A stretch of 64,000 nucleotides of DNA from CAMFLJ01 sp963702555 (GCA_963702555.1 CAVPCW010000011.1:496001-560000), one strand, 5' to 3'. Shown: positions 51,102 to 60,399, counted from the first letter of the stretch. Translations and numbers: made by a program. The notes: generated by a model from the letters alone, not told the origin.

Positions 51102-51542
51102 GTGGATCTCGACACGTTGCTGGCCGAGCGGGCGATCGAGCGTCAGCTGATCCGTTTCGCCCGGGGCATGGACGAGCGCGACTGGGAGACCGTCCGCGGG
51201 CTGATGTTCGACGACGCGACCGCCGACTTCGGTGCGGGGGCGCTGGAGGGCAGCGCGGCCATCGCCGACTCGATCCGCGGGTATCTCGACGCGTGCGGGC
51301 CCACCCAGCACCTGCTCGGCAACGTGCTGGTCGAGGTCGACCTCGCCGCCGGAACGGCCACCAGTCGGGCCTACGTCAGCGACGTGCACCTCGGTCAGGG
51401 GACGAGGAGTGAGCTGACGTTCTCGACCCTCGGTGACTATCGCGACACCTGGGAGTTCGACGGCGCCACCTGGCGCATCAGGCACCGCACCAAGCTCAAC
51501 CGCGGCGTGGTCGGATCGATGGACGTGTTCCTCGGCCCCTGA
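51102..51542 (+). CDS. SnoaL-like (NTF2-fold) protein, 146 aa
   Basis: This is a small cone-shaped NTF2-fold protein of the SnoaL group, seen in polyketide and steroid chemistry as isomerases, hydratases and dehydratases. The helical start AERAIERQLIRFARGMDERDWE, then the strand QHLLGNVLVEVD and the C-terminal WRIRHRTKLNR are typical. GGAGG sits at good spacing from the GTG at 51102. It follows the esterase at once; a substrate can only be guessed. Confidence 0.85.
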   Translation: MDLDTLLAERAIERQLIRFARGMDERDWETVRGLMFDDATADFGAGALEGSAAIADSIRGYLDACGPTQHLLGNVLVEVDLAAGTATSRAYVSDVHLGQGTRSELTFSTLGDYRDTWEFDGATWRIRHRTKLNRGVVGSMDVFLGP

Positions 51543-51636
51543 GCCCGGCGACGTCACCCGCGTCCCGAGGATGTGACAACGTGCGGGGTCGAAGGGGCGT
51601 CGGGGGTCCGGCGTCGCGAGCTCAGGGGGAAACACC

Positions 51637-53263
51637 ATGGCCGAGTCGTGGGATCGCGTCGTCGACGTCGTCATCGTCGGAACCGGGGGAGCGGCCCTGA
51701 CCGCCGCCACCCTGGCCCACGACGGTGGCGCCGAGGTGCTGATCGTCGAGAAGGAGCCCATGCTCGGCGGCACCACCGCCGTGTCGGGCGGCGGCGTGTG
51801 GCTGCCGGGCAACCACGTGATGAAGGCCGCCGGCGTGGAGGACTCCAAGGAAGAGGCCCTCGCCTACGTGCGCCGGGTGTGTGGCGGCAGCGAGCCCGAC
51901 CCCGAGCTGCTCGAGGTCTACATCGACACCGCGCCCGAGGTGCTGCGCTACCTCGAGGACAACACGCCGCTGTCGACCCACATCCAGCCGCTGCCCGACT
52001 ACTACTGGCCGTGGGGCTTCCCCGGCACGAAGATGCAGCCCGGTCGCACGGTCGAGGCCGACCCCTACCCGGTGGGCGACGAGCTCCCCGAGTGGAAGGA
52101 CCGCATCGTCAAGCGCGGCACGCTCATGTCGTTGGGCGCGGCCACGACCCTCGCCGAGGACCTCCTGCCCCAGGGCCCGGAGCTGGAGGCCGAGCTGAAG
52201 CGCCGCGAGGAGCAGGACATCCGCCCCAAGGGTGCCGCGCTCATCGCCCGGCTGTTCAAGGGCCTGCTCGAGCGGGGCGTCGAGACGCTGCTCGAGACCC
52301 CGGCCAAGGAGATCGTGACCGACGACGCCGGCGACGTGATCGGCATCGTCGTCGAGCACGAGGGCGTCCGCACCCGCATCGGTGCCCGCAAGGGCGTGGT
52401 GCTGGCGTGCGGTGGCTTCGAGTGGAACCCGGCGCTGGTGAAGGCCCACCTCGGCTACGAGGTCTTCCCCCTCAGCCCCGGTGGCAACACCGGCGACGGG
52501 CTGATGATGGCGGTCGAGGCCAAGGCCCAGCTCGGCAACATGCCGTCCTACTGGGGCACCCCGGTGATGTTCGACCCCGAGATCACCCGCGACGGCCGGC
52601 CCGTCCCCCAGTTCGAGTGGGGCCGTGGTGCTCCTGCGTCGATGGTGGTGAACCAGAAGGGCAACCGCTTCGCCAACGAGGCCCTGCCCTACAACGACTT
52701 CCCGAAGGCGTTCGGGGTCTACGACGCCGACGCCGTCGAGTTCCCCAACGCCGGCCCCGGCTACCAGATCTTCGACAGGACGGTCCGTGACTCCCAGCGC
52801 ATCCTGTCGCTGTTCCCCGGCGAGCCCGACCCCGACTGGGTGGTCAAGGCCGACACCATCGGCGAGCTGGCCGAGAAGATCGGGATCGATCCGGTCGCCC
52901 TCGAGGCCACCGTCGAGCGCTTCAACGCCAACGCCGTCGAGCGCCAGGATCCCGGACTTCGGGCGCACCGCCCACGGCCTCATGTCGCCCGGCGCGGTGC
53001 GGCCCCTCACGCAGGCGCCGTTCTACGCCGTCGAGATCCACCCCGGCATGCTCGGCACCAACGGGGGCCCCCGCCTCGACCGCAACGGGCAGGTGCTCCG
53101 CTTCGGTGGTGGCGTGGTCGGCGGCCTCTACGCCGCCGGCAACACCGCGGCCAACGTGTTCGGCGTGGCCTACCCGAGCGGTGGCGGGACCCTCGGCAAC
53201 GGCCTGGTGTTCGGCTTCCTCGCCGGCCGCCACGCCGCCGCCCAACCCGCCCGCCCCGTCTAG
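51637..53263 (+). CDS. KstD-like FAD-dependent dehydrogenase; frameshifted
   Basis: This flavoprotein belongs to the fumarate reductase/KstD superfamily. Residues 15-20 hold the FAD motif GTGGAA, and GGTTAVSGGGVWLPGN follows as in 3-ketosteroid dehydrogenases. The C-terminus reads AGNTAANVFGVAYPSGGGTL. The frame breaks at 52951-52955 (cccgg); deletion of one base joins VERQDPDFGRTAHG and restores a 541-residue protein to the stop at 53263. The gene length is 3n+1, consistent with one insertion. The start is ATG 51637 with AGGGGGAAA before it. Steroid or another cyclic ketone is a plausible substrate, but the key tyrosines were not mapped. Confidence 0.83.
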
Positions 53264-53277
53264 ACCCCGTCACACCT

Positions 53278-53390
53278 GAAAGGTGGCTCACCTGCTTCGG
53301 CGGGCTGGATCGTGTGAGCCACCTTTCGCCTCGACCCCGAAAGCTGGCTCACCTGCTTCGGCGGGCTGGATGGTGTGAGCCACCTTTCGG
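53278..53390. repeat. Tandem 61-bp hairpin repeat, two copies, between converging genes
   Basis: Copy 1 has perfect 14-bp arms GAAAGGTGGCTCAC (53278-53291) and GTGAGCCACCTTTC (53314-53327). Copy 2 has arms at 53337-53352 and 53375-53390 with one mismatch. Loops are 22 bases and almost identical (CTGCTTCGGCGGGCTGGAT). The period is 61 bp. The pair sits in the 131-base gap between the KstD-like stop and the IclR stop, where it may end transcription from both sides. It is also built like a REP-type element. Confidence 0.85.
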
Positions 53391-53394
53391 GAGG

Positions 53395-54285
53395 TCAGGT
53401 CGGGGGGCGGCCGCCGGCCTGGCGGCTGATCACGGCCGCGCAGTCGCGCACCTTGCGGCCGGCCTCGGCGACGGTGGAGGCCGGCAGGCCCCAGGGGAAG
53501 CCGGTGGCGCTCACCGCCGCGATCACGCCGCCGTCGGGCCCGAACACGGGCGCGGCCACGATGCCGACGTCGAAGTGGTGGTCGTCGTCGAGCTCGACGA
53601 CGGGGTAGTCCTCCCGGGCGAGGGCGGCGAACAGCTCGGCCACGTCGTCGCGCAGCTCGGTGCGACCGGGGTCGTCGGTGAGGGTGAAGGCCCGCTCGCC
53701 GAGCATGCGCTGGGCGTCGGAGCCGGCGGTGACGGCGAAGCCGCGTGACCGCACCAGCTCGAGCGCGTCCCGGCACCGGGCCACGGCCCCGGCCGAGCCC
53801 TCCGGCGTGCGGGCCAGCCAGTCCTCGACGTCGTCGGGGTCGGCCCACGCCATGAACACCGCGCCGAACGGGGGCACGAGCGGCACCCTCTCGCCCTCGC
53901 GCACCGCGGGCCCGTAGGGCGTGGGCTCGCCGGCGCGGGCCACGAAGATGATCTCGTCGACGGTGCGGGCGGCGAGGACGACCTCGGTGCCGAGCTCGGC
54001 GGCGAGCGGGCCGATCAGGCGCCGGCCGGCCTCGACGCCGGGCTGGTGCTCGAGGGCCACCACGCCGGCGACCACCAGCGCGGGGCCGAGGGTGTAGGCC
54101 TTCGTGGTCGGGTGCCGGCTCACGTGGCCGCTCTGCTCGAGCACCGCCAGCACGGCGTGGGCCGACCCGAGGCTCATCCCCGTGCGCCGCACCAGCTCGC
54201 TGAGGGTGAAGCGCTCGGTGGGGTGGGTGACCAGCAGGTCGAGCACCTGGACGGCACGGGCGGCGGCGGGTGCGGGTCGGGCCAT
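53395..54285 (-). CDS. IclR family transcriptional regulator, 296 aa
   Basis: This regulator has an N-terminal winged helix (FTLSELVRRTGMSLGSAHAVL at about residues 25-45) and the IclR effector domain (IGPLAAELGTEVVLAARTVDEI through GGVIAAVSATGFPWG). The length is standard. ATG 54285 is the first Met consistent with the HTH. It diverges from the luciferase-like gene at 54404; the overlapping inverted repeats at 54349-54373 are the probable operator. It likely controls the three-gene set oxidoreductase - SDR - SDR. Confidence 0.9.
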   Translation of the reverse strand: MARPAPAAARAVQVLDLLVTHPTERFTLSELVRRTGMSLGSAHAVLAVLEQSGHVSRHPTTKAYTLGPALVVAGVVALEHQPGVEAGRRLIGPLAAELGTEVVLAARTVDEIIFVARAGEPTPYGPAVREGERVPLVPPFGAVFMAWADPDDVEDWLARTPEGSAGAVARCRDALELVRSRGFAVTAGSDAQRMLGERAFTLTDDPGRTELRDDVAELFAALAREDYPVVELDDDHHFDVGIVAAPVFGPDGGVIAAVSATGFPWGLPASTVAEAGRKVRDCAAVISRQAGGRPPT

Positions 54286-54348
54286 CGGGATCTCGTTTCG
54301 AGGCTGATTGACGGGTCGACAGCGGGTGTCTACGGTCACAGCACCATA

Positions 54349-54373
54349 GCGAAGAGACCTTCGCAATTGCGAA
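54349..54373. promoter_or_regulatory. Overlapping inverted repeats, probable IclR operator
   Basis: Three half-sites GCGAA/TTCGC lie in a row. GCGAAG-N4-CTTCGC spans 54349-54364, and TTCGC-AATT-GCGAA, a perfect 14-bp palindrome, spans 54360-54373. They sit 30 bases before the start of the luciferase-like gene and 63 bases from the IclR start. The AT-rich centre also makes it a promoter candidate. Confidence 0.65.
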
Positions 54374-54403
54374 ACAAGAGCGAGATGCACCGGGGGAGAT
54401 GAC

Positions 54404-55564
54404 GTGAAGCTCGACCTGCTCTACGAGTTCCAGCCCAAGATCGGCCCGTACGACGAGCCGTTCCCGTACGGCCAGAAGAAGGCCGAGCAGGCCACCTACG
54501 ACGAGGCCATCGAGGAGATCCGCTTCGCCGACACCCTCGGCTTCGAGACGGTCTGGTGCGTCGAGCACCACTTCCGCGACGGCCGGTCGGCCTGCCCGAG
54601 CAACGAGGTCGTCCTCGGCGCCCTCTCCACCATCACCAAGGACATCCGCCTCGGCTTCGGCGTGAGCCTCATGCCGCCCGGCTTCCAGCACCCGGCCCGC
54701 GTGGCCGAGAAGGTCGCCACCGTCGACGTGCTCTCCCACGGCCGCGTCGAGTGGGGCACCGGCCGCTCCACCCCGATGGAGCAGATCGCCTTCGGCGTGC
54801 CCGCCGACGACCGCAGCCGCGACATGTGGCGCGAGGCCGTCGAGTTCGTCGTCGCCGCCTGGACCCAGGAGACCATCTCCTGGGACACCGACCTGCTGCA
54901 GTTCCCCGAGCGCAAGCAGTGCCCCAAGCCCTTCCAGGACCCCCACCCGCCGGCCTGGCTCGCCGCCGCCAGCGCCCCCTCCGCGGTGGCCGCCGGCAAG
55001 CTCGGCTTCGGCCTGCTGTCCTTCGCCCTGCTGCAGCCGGTCGAGGTCATGGCCGACATCATCAACCAGTACCGGGCGGCCCAGCTCGAAGCCGAGATCG
55101 AGGGCATCAAGCCCCTCACGAAGGTCCGCAACGACCGGGTCGGCGCCTACACGCTCGTGCACTGCACCGACGACATGGACGCCGCCCACGACTACCTCTG
55201 GGACTCCATCACCTGGTGGTACCGCCACCTGGCGGAGTTCACCCTCCAGTGGGAGGCGCCGAACCTCTCCCCCGAGGAGCGGGCCCAGGTGTTCCCGTTG
55301 CTGGAGGACACCATCAACGGCACCGTCGACGTCCAGAACTACATCGACCAGGACATGATCGTCGTGGGCACCCCCGAGGAGTGCCTCGAGAAGATCATCC
55401 GCTACGACGAGGCCGGCGTCGACCAGCTGCTCTGCTACGTGCAGTTCGGCACGGTGCCCCACGAGAAGGTCATGCGCAGCCTCGAGCTGCTCGGCACCAG
55501 GGTCATCCCCGAGCTCGAGAAGCGCGGCCACCGCGTCGACGCCCGCGCCGCGGTCGCCGGTTGA
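54404..55564 (+). CDS. LLM-class (luciferase-like) oxidoreductase, 386 aa
   Basis: This is a flavin- or F420-type luciferase-like monooxygenase/reductase. It starts VKLDLLYEFQPKIGPYDEP, and has WCVEHHFRDG, IRLGFGVSLMPPGFQHPAR and RVEWGTGRSTPMEQIAFG. It is longer than the F420-type protein at 2352 and closer to the two-component alkanal/bacterial-luciferase group. GGGGGAGATGAC precedes the GTG start. It leads a plus-strand run with two SDRs and diverges from the IclR gene. Catalysis on a cyclic ketone is a guess. Confidence 0.85.
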   Translation: MKLDLLYEFQPKIGPYDEPFPYGQKKAEQATYDEAIEEIRFADTLGFETVWCVEHHFRDGRSACPSNEVVLGALSTITKDIRLGFGVSLMPPGFQHPARVAEKVATVDVLSHGRVEWGTGRSTPMEQIAFGVPADDRSRDMWREAVEFVVAAWTQETISWDTDLLQFPERKQCPKPFQDPHPPAWLAAASAPSAVAAGKLGFGLLSFALLQPVEVMADIINQYRAAQLEAEIEGIKPLTKVRNDRVGAYTLVHCTDDMDAAHDYLWDSITWWYRHLAEFTLQWEAPNLSPEERAQVFPLLEDTINGTVDVQNYIDQDMIVVGTPEECLEKIIRYDEAGVDQLLCYVQFGTVPHEKVMRSLELLGTRVIPELEKRGHRVDARAAVAG

Positions 55565-55578
55565 GCGAGGATCACACC

Positions 55579-56457
55579 ATGGACATGATCTCCGGCATCC
55601 GGAACCGAGCCGCCAACGGGGAGCCCCAGGGCGCCGCGGGGCCCGACGACCGCCCCCTCCTCTCCGAGGAGCTCGCCCAGCAGTTCTCGCTCAAGGGCCG
55701 CACCGCGGTCATCACGGGTGCGGCCGGTGGCATCGGCCGCCAGGCCGCGCTCACCTTCACCCAGGCCGGGGCCGACGTCGTCATCGCCGACGTCGGCACC
55801 GACGGCCTCGAGGAGACCGCGGCGATGGTCGAGGCCATCGGCGGCCGGGCCCTCGTGGTGCCCACCGACGTCGGCGACCGCGACCAGGTCAACGCCCTCG
55901 CGGTGGCGGCCATCAAGGCGCACGGCCGCCTCGACGTGTGGGCCAACGTCGCCGGCATCATCCGCAACTCGCTCATCATCGACTCCACGCCGGAGGACGT
56001 CGAGGCCGTCACCCGGGTGAACCTCTGGGGCACCTACTGGGGCATCGCCGCCGCCGGCCGGGCCATGAAGAACGGCGGTTCGATCATCAACACCTCGTCG
56101 GCGGGTGGCGAGATGCCCGCCCCGACGCTGTCGATCTACGCCATGACCAAGGCCGGCGTCTCCCACCTCACCCGGTGTGCCGCCACCGAGCTCGGCGGGG
56201 CCAACATCCGGGTCAACGCCATCGCTCCGGGCTTCACCGACACGCCGATGGTGCAGCGCAACTGGACCAAGCCCGACGGCTCGGTCGACGACACCGCGCG
56301 CCAGGCCCTCCTCGAGCAGCGGTCCGCGCAGTCGCCCCTGCGCACCACCGGTACACCCGAGGACCAGACATGGGCCATGCTCTACCTCGCCTCGGACGCC
56401 TCCCGTTTCGTGACGGGACAGGTGATCCGACCGAACGGAGGGGTGGTGATGGCATGA
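55579..56457 (+). CDS. Short-chain dehydrogenase/reductase, 292 aa
   Basis: The SDR has a 35-residue N-terminal extension (GIRNRAANGEPQ) before LKGRTAVITGAAGGIG. The catalytic Ser is in INTSSAGGEMP, and the Tyr/Lys pair in YAMTKAG. The C-terminus ends VIRPNGGVVMA. The ATG at 55579 has GAGG at somewhat long spacing. The stop overlaps the second SDR by ATGA. Such extended SDRs occur in actinobacterial catabolic sets, mostly as alcohol dehydrogenases. Confidence 0.88.
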   Translation: MDMISGIRNRAANGEPQGAAGPDDRPLLSEELAQQFSLKGRTAVITGAAGGIGRQAALTFTQAGADVVIADVGTDGLEETAAMVEAIGGRALVVPTDVGDRDQVNALAVAAIKAHGRLDVWANVAGIIRNSLIIDSTPEDVEAVTRVNLWGTYWGIAAAGRAMKNGGSIINTSSAGGEMPAPTLSIYAMTKAGVSHLTRCAATELGGANIRVNAIAPGFTDTPMVQRNWTKPDGSVDDTARQALLEQRSAQSPLRTTGTPEDQTWAMLYLASDASRFVTGQVIRPNGGVVMA

Positions 56458-57263
56458 CGACCGGTGACGAGTCTCCGATCCCGGACTATCTGTCGATGCT
56501 CAGGCTCGACGGACGCAACTACGTGGTGGCCGGTGCCGGTGTCGGCATGGGTCGGCACACGACCCACGCGCTGGCGCAGGCGGGGGCCGCCAAGATCGTG
56601 TGTGTCGACATCGAGGCCTCGCGTGCCGACGAGATCGCCGACGAGGTCGGTCGCGACGTCGCCATCCCGTGGGTGGGCGACGTCACCACCCGCGAGGGCG
56701 CCGCGGCGCTCGGCGCCTTCGCCGAGCAGGAGCTGGGCAAGATCGACGGCTTCGTCGACATCATCGGCATGGCGAAGTGGGAGTCCATCCTCGACATGAC
56801 CGACGAGACCTTCGACTGGGAGATCGACATGAACCTGCGTCATGCGTTCCTCCTCTCCCAGGAGCTGGGTCGACGCATGATCACGACCGGCGGCGGCACC
56901 ATGACCTTCGTGGCGTCCGTCAGCGGCCTCACGTCGGGCCCGATGCACGCCGCCTACGGCGCGGCCAAGGCCGGGCTCATGGCCTGGATCCAGACGCTGT
57001 CCGAGGAGCTCGGACCCCAGGGCATCCGCGCCAACGCGGTGGCCCCGGGCACCATCCTCAGCCCGCGCATGGACGCCGTGTTCAACGACGACCAGCGGCG
57101 GGTCAACGCCGCCAACTCGCCGCTCGGCCGCATGGGCGCCACGTCCGACATCGCGGCGGCGTGCCTGTTCCTGACGAGCGACCTGTCGGGCTACATCAGC
57201 GGGCGCACGATCGTCGTCGACGGTGGCGTCGACGCGAAGTTCCCGTACCCCACGACGCTCTAG
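56454..57263 (+). CDS. Short-chain dehydrogenase/reductase, 269 aa
   Basis: This SDR has a nucleotide motif AGAGVGMG, altered from TGxxxGIG. The Ser is in FVASVSGLTSG, the Tyr/Lys pair in YGAAKAG, and the end is IVVDGGVDAKF. The first Gly-rich loop starts with VVAGAG, so cofactor binding may be shifted. It is coupled to the previous SDR by ATGA, and the hairpin at 57287-57311 ends the run. Two SDRs beside one luciferase-like protein point to a short pathway with two oxidations. Confidence 0.88.
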   Translation: MTTGDESPIPDYLSMLRLDGRNYVVAGAGVGMGRHTTHALAQAGAAKIVCVDIEASRADEIADEVGRDVAIPWVGDVTTREGAAALGAFAEQELGKIDGFVDIIGMAKWESILDMTDETFDWEIDMNLRHAFLLSQELGRRMITTGGGTMTFVASVSGLTSGPMHAAYGAAKAGLMAWIQTLSEELGPQGIRANAVAPGTILSPRMDAVFNDDQRRVNAANSPLGRMGATSDIAAACLFLTSDLSGYISGRTIVVDGGVDAKFPYPTTL

Positions 57264-57286
57264 CTCACCGCAGGGGGGACAACGCA

Positions 57287-57311
57287 CGGCCCGCCCCGAC
57301 AGGGCGGGCCG
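57287..57311. terminator. GC-rich hairpin after SDR pair
   Basis: The arms CGGCCCGCCC and GGGCGGGCCG form a perfect 10-bp stem around a 5-base loop, 23 bases after the SDR stop. A TT follows, with no longer T tract, which is usual for actinobacterial terminators. Confidence 0.7.
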
Positions 57312-57418
57312 TTGCGCGTCCGGGCCCGTGGTTTCCCCGTCGTTTTCCTGGTCGCGGGGCCCTCTGACTAGTGTCCACTCCGGCCCAAGAGACCTCGTTC
57401 GCCCCCTGGAGGGACCCC

Positions 57419-58406
57419 GTGAAGACCCCCGTTCGCGTTGCCGTCACCGGCGCCGCCGGCCAGATCGGCTACAGCATCCTGTTCCGCATCGCCAGCGGCC
57501 AGCTGCTGGGTGACGACCAGCCCGTCATCCTTCACCTGCTCGACATCACGCCCGCCCTCGGCGCGCTCGAAGGGCGTGGCCATGGAGCTCGAGGACTGCG
57601 CCTTCCCGCTGCTGGCGGGCATCGTCCAGACCGACGACCCCAACGAGGCCTTCGGCGACGTCAACTTCGCCCTCCTCGTCGGCGCCCGGCCCCGCTCGAA
57701 GGGCATGGAGCGAAAGGACCTCCTCGAGGCCAACGGCGGGATCTTCAAGCCGCAGGGCAAGGCCCTCTCCGACAACGCGGCCGCCGACGTGCGCATCCTC
57801 GTGGTCGGCAACCCGGCCAACACCAACGCCCTCATCGCCATGAACAACGCGCCGAACATCCCGAACGGCCGCTTCACCGCGATGACCCGCCTCGACCACA
57901 ACCGGGCGATCGCCCAGCTGGCCCAGAAGACCGGCACCACGGTCAGCGACGTCACCAAGATGACGATCTGGGGCAACCACTCGGCCACGCAGTACCCCGA
58001 CCTCTTCCACGCCGAGGTCAACGGCCAGAACGCCGCCGCTCTGGTGAACGACCAGGCCTGGCTCGAGAACGACTTCATCCCCACCGTGCAGCAGCGCGGC
58101 GCCGCCGTCATCGAGGCCCGTGGTCTCTCGAGCGCCGCGTCGGCCGCCAACGCCGCCATCGACCACATGCGCACCTGGGCGCTGGGCTCGGCCGAGGGCG
58201 ACTGGGTCTCGATGGCCATCCCGTCGGACGGCAGCTACGGCGTGCCCGAGGGCCTCATGTCGTCGTTCCCCGTCACCTGCTCGGGTGGCGAGTACTCGAT
58301 CGTGCAGGGCCTCGACATCGACGACTTCTCCCGGGCCCGCATCGACGCCTCGGTGGCCGAGCTGGCCGAGGAGCGCGACGCGGTGAGCGAGCTCGGCCTC
58401 ATCTGA
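57419..58406 (+). CDS. mdh: Malate dehydrogenase; frameshifted
   Basis: This NAD-dependent enzyme of the citric acid cycle interconverts malate and oxaloacetate. VAVTGAAGQIGYS opens it; MTRLDHNRA and TIWGNHSATQYPD contain the catalytic Asp, Arg and His. The frame breaks at 57572-57574 (GGG), where dropping one G gives ALEGVAMELEDC and a 328-residue protein, the normal size. The total length is 3n+1. GGAGGGAC precedes the GTG start. A broken mdh would be costly, so a base-calling or assembly error is likely. Confidence 0.92.
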
Positions 58407-58430
58407 CGCCGACGCCTCATGATCCACGAC

Positions 58431-58454
58431 AGGGCCGGCCGCCAGGCCGGCCCT
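58431..58454. terminator. Bidirectional hairpin between mdh and fpg
   Basis: The stem AGGGCCGGCC/GGCCGGCCCT is 10 bp with a 4-base loop (GCCA), between the converging stops of mdh (58406) and the glycosylase gene (58470). TT follows on the plus strand. Confidence 0.75.
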
Positions 58455-58469
58455 TCGTCGTTCCCGGGC

Positions 58470-59311
58470 CTACTTCAGGAACTTCGAGGTGGTGTTGTCG
58501 GCCAGCACCTTGCCGCCGGTCTGGCAGGTGGCGCAGTAGTTCACGGTGTAGGCGTTGTACTCGACGGCCCTGACGGTGTCGCCGCAGACGACGCACGTCG
58601 TCGCCCGCCCGCTTGTAGACCGAGCCGGGGCGGTCGGCCGAGGAGCTCATGGCGTCGAGCCCGCGCTCGAACGCCAACGCCTCGTCGATGGCGACCTCGA
58701 GGGCGGCGTGGAGCCGGTCGACCTCGTCGTCGGTGAGCTTGTGGGTGGCGGCGAACGGCGAGACCTTCGCCCGCCAGCAGATCTCGCTCGACAGGCGCCG
58801 CCCGATGCCGGCGATCGCCCGCTGGTCGCGCAGGAAGCCGTGCACCCGCATCGACTTGTAGGTCGTCAGTGCGGCGGCCAGCTCGTCGCGGGTGATGCCG
58901 AGGGCGTCAGGGCCCGAGGCCGGCCAGCGGAACCTGGTCGGTGGGGTCGCCGGCGACGACCCACACCCCGGCCCGCTTCTCCTTGGCCATCTCGGTGAGC
59001 AGGAGGGCGGAGCCGTCCTCGAAGGTCCAGCGGGCGAGCCCGCCCCGGGGCTTGGCGGACTGCTTCTCGTCGGGTGTGAGGCGCCCGCCCTGCATGAGGT
59101 GCACCACGAAGCGGTCGTCGCCGAAGCGCAGCATCAGGTACTTCCCGATGCGCTCGACGGCGTCGAGCGGCCTGCCCACCAGGTCGTCAGGGGCGGGCAC
59201 GACGGTCTTGAGCGCCGTGAACGTCATGGGCCGGAAGCCGGCCAGCACGCGGCCACCGAAGGCGTCACCCAGCCGCTCGGCGTGGGCCTGGAGCTCGGGG
59301 AGCTCGGGCAC
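58470..59311 (-). CDS. Formamidopyrimidine-DNA glycosylase family protein; two frameshifts
   Basis: This is a base-excision repair glycosylase/AP lyase of the Fpg/Nei family. MPELPELQAHAERLG gives the N-terminal Pro-Glu catalytic pair. VERIGKYLMLRF, the helix-two-turn-helix with AGIGRRLSSEICWRA, and a C-terminal zinc finger TTCVVCGD...NYCATCQTGGK are seen. The frame breaks twice: at 58910-58915 (gggccc) and at 58604-58610 (cccgccc). Each needs removal of one base; the length 842 minus 2 is 280 codons, giving 279 aa. It is 3 bases downstream of the SCP2-like gene. Confidence 0.85.
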
Positions 59312-59314
59312 GGC

Positions 59315-59698
59315 TCAGCCCGCCGGTTCCCGCAGGGGGGCGAGCACGTCGGTGAGCGCGGCGAGCAGCTCCTGATGGGCGAGCAGGGCGCCGACGTCGC
59401 CGCCGACGCGCAGGTGGCCCGCCATGAACGCGGCCTGGGCGCTGGTGCGGCCCTGGTGCACGTCGAGGGCGGTGGCCCGATCGCAGTGGAAGGTCACCGT
59501 GGCGTCGTCGGCCGCCCCCGCCACGAGGCGGACGGTGCCGTCGTCGAGTCGGATCTGCCAGGTCGTGGCCGGCTCCGGGTCGTCGACCGTCTGTTGCAGC
59601 ACGAGGTGGACGCCGCGGCTGGCGTCGGCGAGCCCGGGGTCGGCCCGCAACGCCGCGTCGGCGGCGTCGAACCAGGCGGGTGAGAGGTACTCCGGCAC
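59315..59698 (-). CDS. SCP2-like sterol-binding fold protein, 127 aa
   Basis: This small protein has the SCP2-like pattern: TWQIRLDDGTVRLVAGAADD, TVTFHCDRATALDVHQG, and QAAFMAGHLRVGGDVGALL. Such domains bind lipids, or act as accessory domains. The GTG start has no clear Shine-Dalgarno sequence. It is the first gene of a two-gene unit with the glycosylase, an odd partner, so co-transcription may mean nothing for function. Confidence 0.8.
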   Translation of the reverse strand: MPEYLSPAWFDAADAALRADPGLADASRGVHLVLQQTVDDPEPATTWQIRLDDGTVRLVAGAADDATVTFHCDRATALDVHQGRTSAQAAFMAGHLRVGGDVGALLAHQELLAALTDVLAPLREPAG

Positions 59699-59862
59699 CG
59701 TCGCAGACTACGGCCCCGGCGATCGGGAGCGGTCCTCGTCGTCGGTCCCGACCGGTCACGGACGCATCGAGAGCTTCTGCGACAAGCACCATCAAGTGAG
59801 CCGGCCACATTTCACGTGGGGGCGAGGTTGTGGGGCGCCGAGGCGGCGTTATGTTGGCCCTC

Positions 59863-60300
59863 ATGTCCCAACGTACTGAAAGCCCCAAGGGCGATCTGAA
59901 CGTGAAGCTGATGCGGGTCGCCCGTGCGCACCGCACCGTTGCCGCGTCACTCCTGTCCCAGGTCGGTCTCCACCCCGGGCAGGAAGCCCTCCTCATGGAG
60001 CTCTGGGATCACGACGGCCGCACCCAGGCCGACCTGGCCGAGTCCCTCGGCGTCGAGCCCCCCACGGTCACCAAGATGCTCCAGCGCATGGAGCACGGTG
60101 ACCTCGTCGACCGCCGTCCTGATGCCACCGACCGCCGTGCCATCCGGGTCTACCTGACCCCGAAGGGCCGCCGGCTCAAGGGCAAGGTCGACAAGCTGTG
60201 GTCCGAGCTCGAGAGCCGCACCCTCGACGGCCTCTCCGACCGTCAGCAGAGCTCGCTGCGCTCGTTGCTCAACACCCTCGAGGGCAACCTCGCCGGCTGA
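59863..60300 (+). CDS. MarR family transcriptional regulator, 145 aa
   Basis: This is a winged-helix regulator. The HTH is RTQADLAESLGVEPPTVTKML and the wing is DLVDRRPDATDRRAIRVYLT, with the conserved DxR motif. I set the start at ATG 59863. TATGTT ends 8 bases upstream and fits a -10 element, so the mRNA probably starts at the ATG (leaderless). An ATG four codons earlier would be in that element. The target is unknown; the next gene is the proline-rich protein. Confidence 0.87.
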   Translation: MSQRTESPKGDLNVKLMRVARAHRTVAASLLSQVGLHPGQEALLMELWDHDGRTQADLAESLGVEPPTVTKMLQRMEHGDLVDRRPDATDRRAIRVYLTPKGRRLKGKVDKLWSELESRTLDGLSDRQQSSLRSLLNTLEGNLAG

Positions 60301-60399
60301 AGGTCCTCCGGCCGTACCCTCCGCCACGGCGCTTCGGTACAGTCGACCCCACGCCACGGGCAGCGGTCCCGGGTGGAACGATCCTCCGGAGGGCAGCGC

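Noticed and set aside
53278..53390. A CRISPR-like array
   Set aside because: There are only two units, each is a hairpin with a conserved loop, and there are no variable spacers or cas genes.
57419..58406. mdh as a true pseudogene
   Set aside because: The whole protein is intact apart from one extra G, and several other genes show the same kind of defect, so an error in the sequence is more likely.
59785..59815. A decayed third copy of the 61-bp hairpin (GTGAGCCGGCCACATTTC)
   Set aside because: It shares only part of one arm and has no partner arm. The likeness may be chance.
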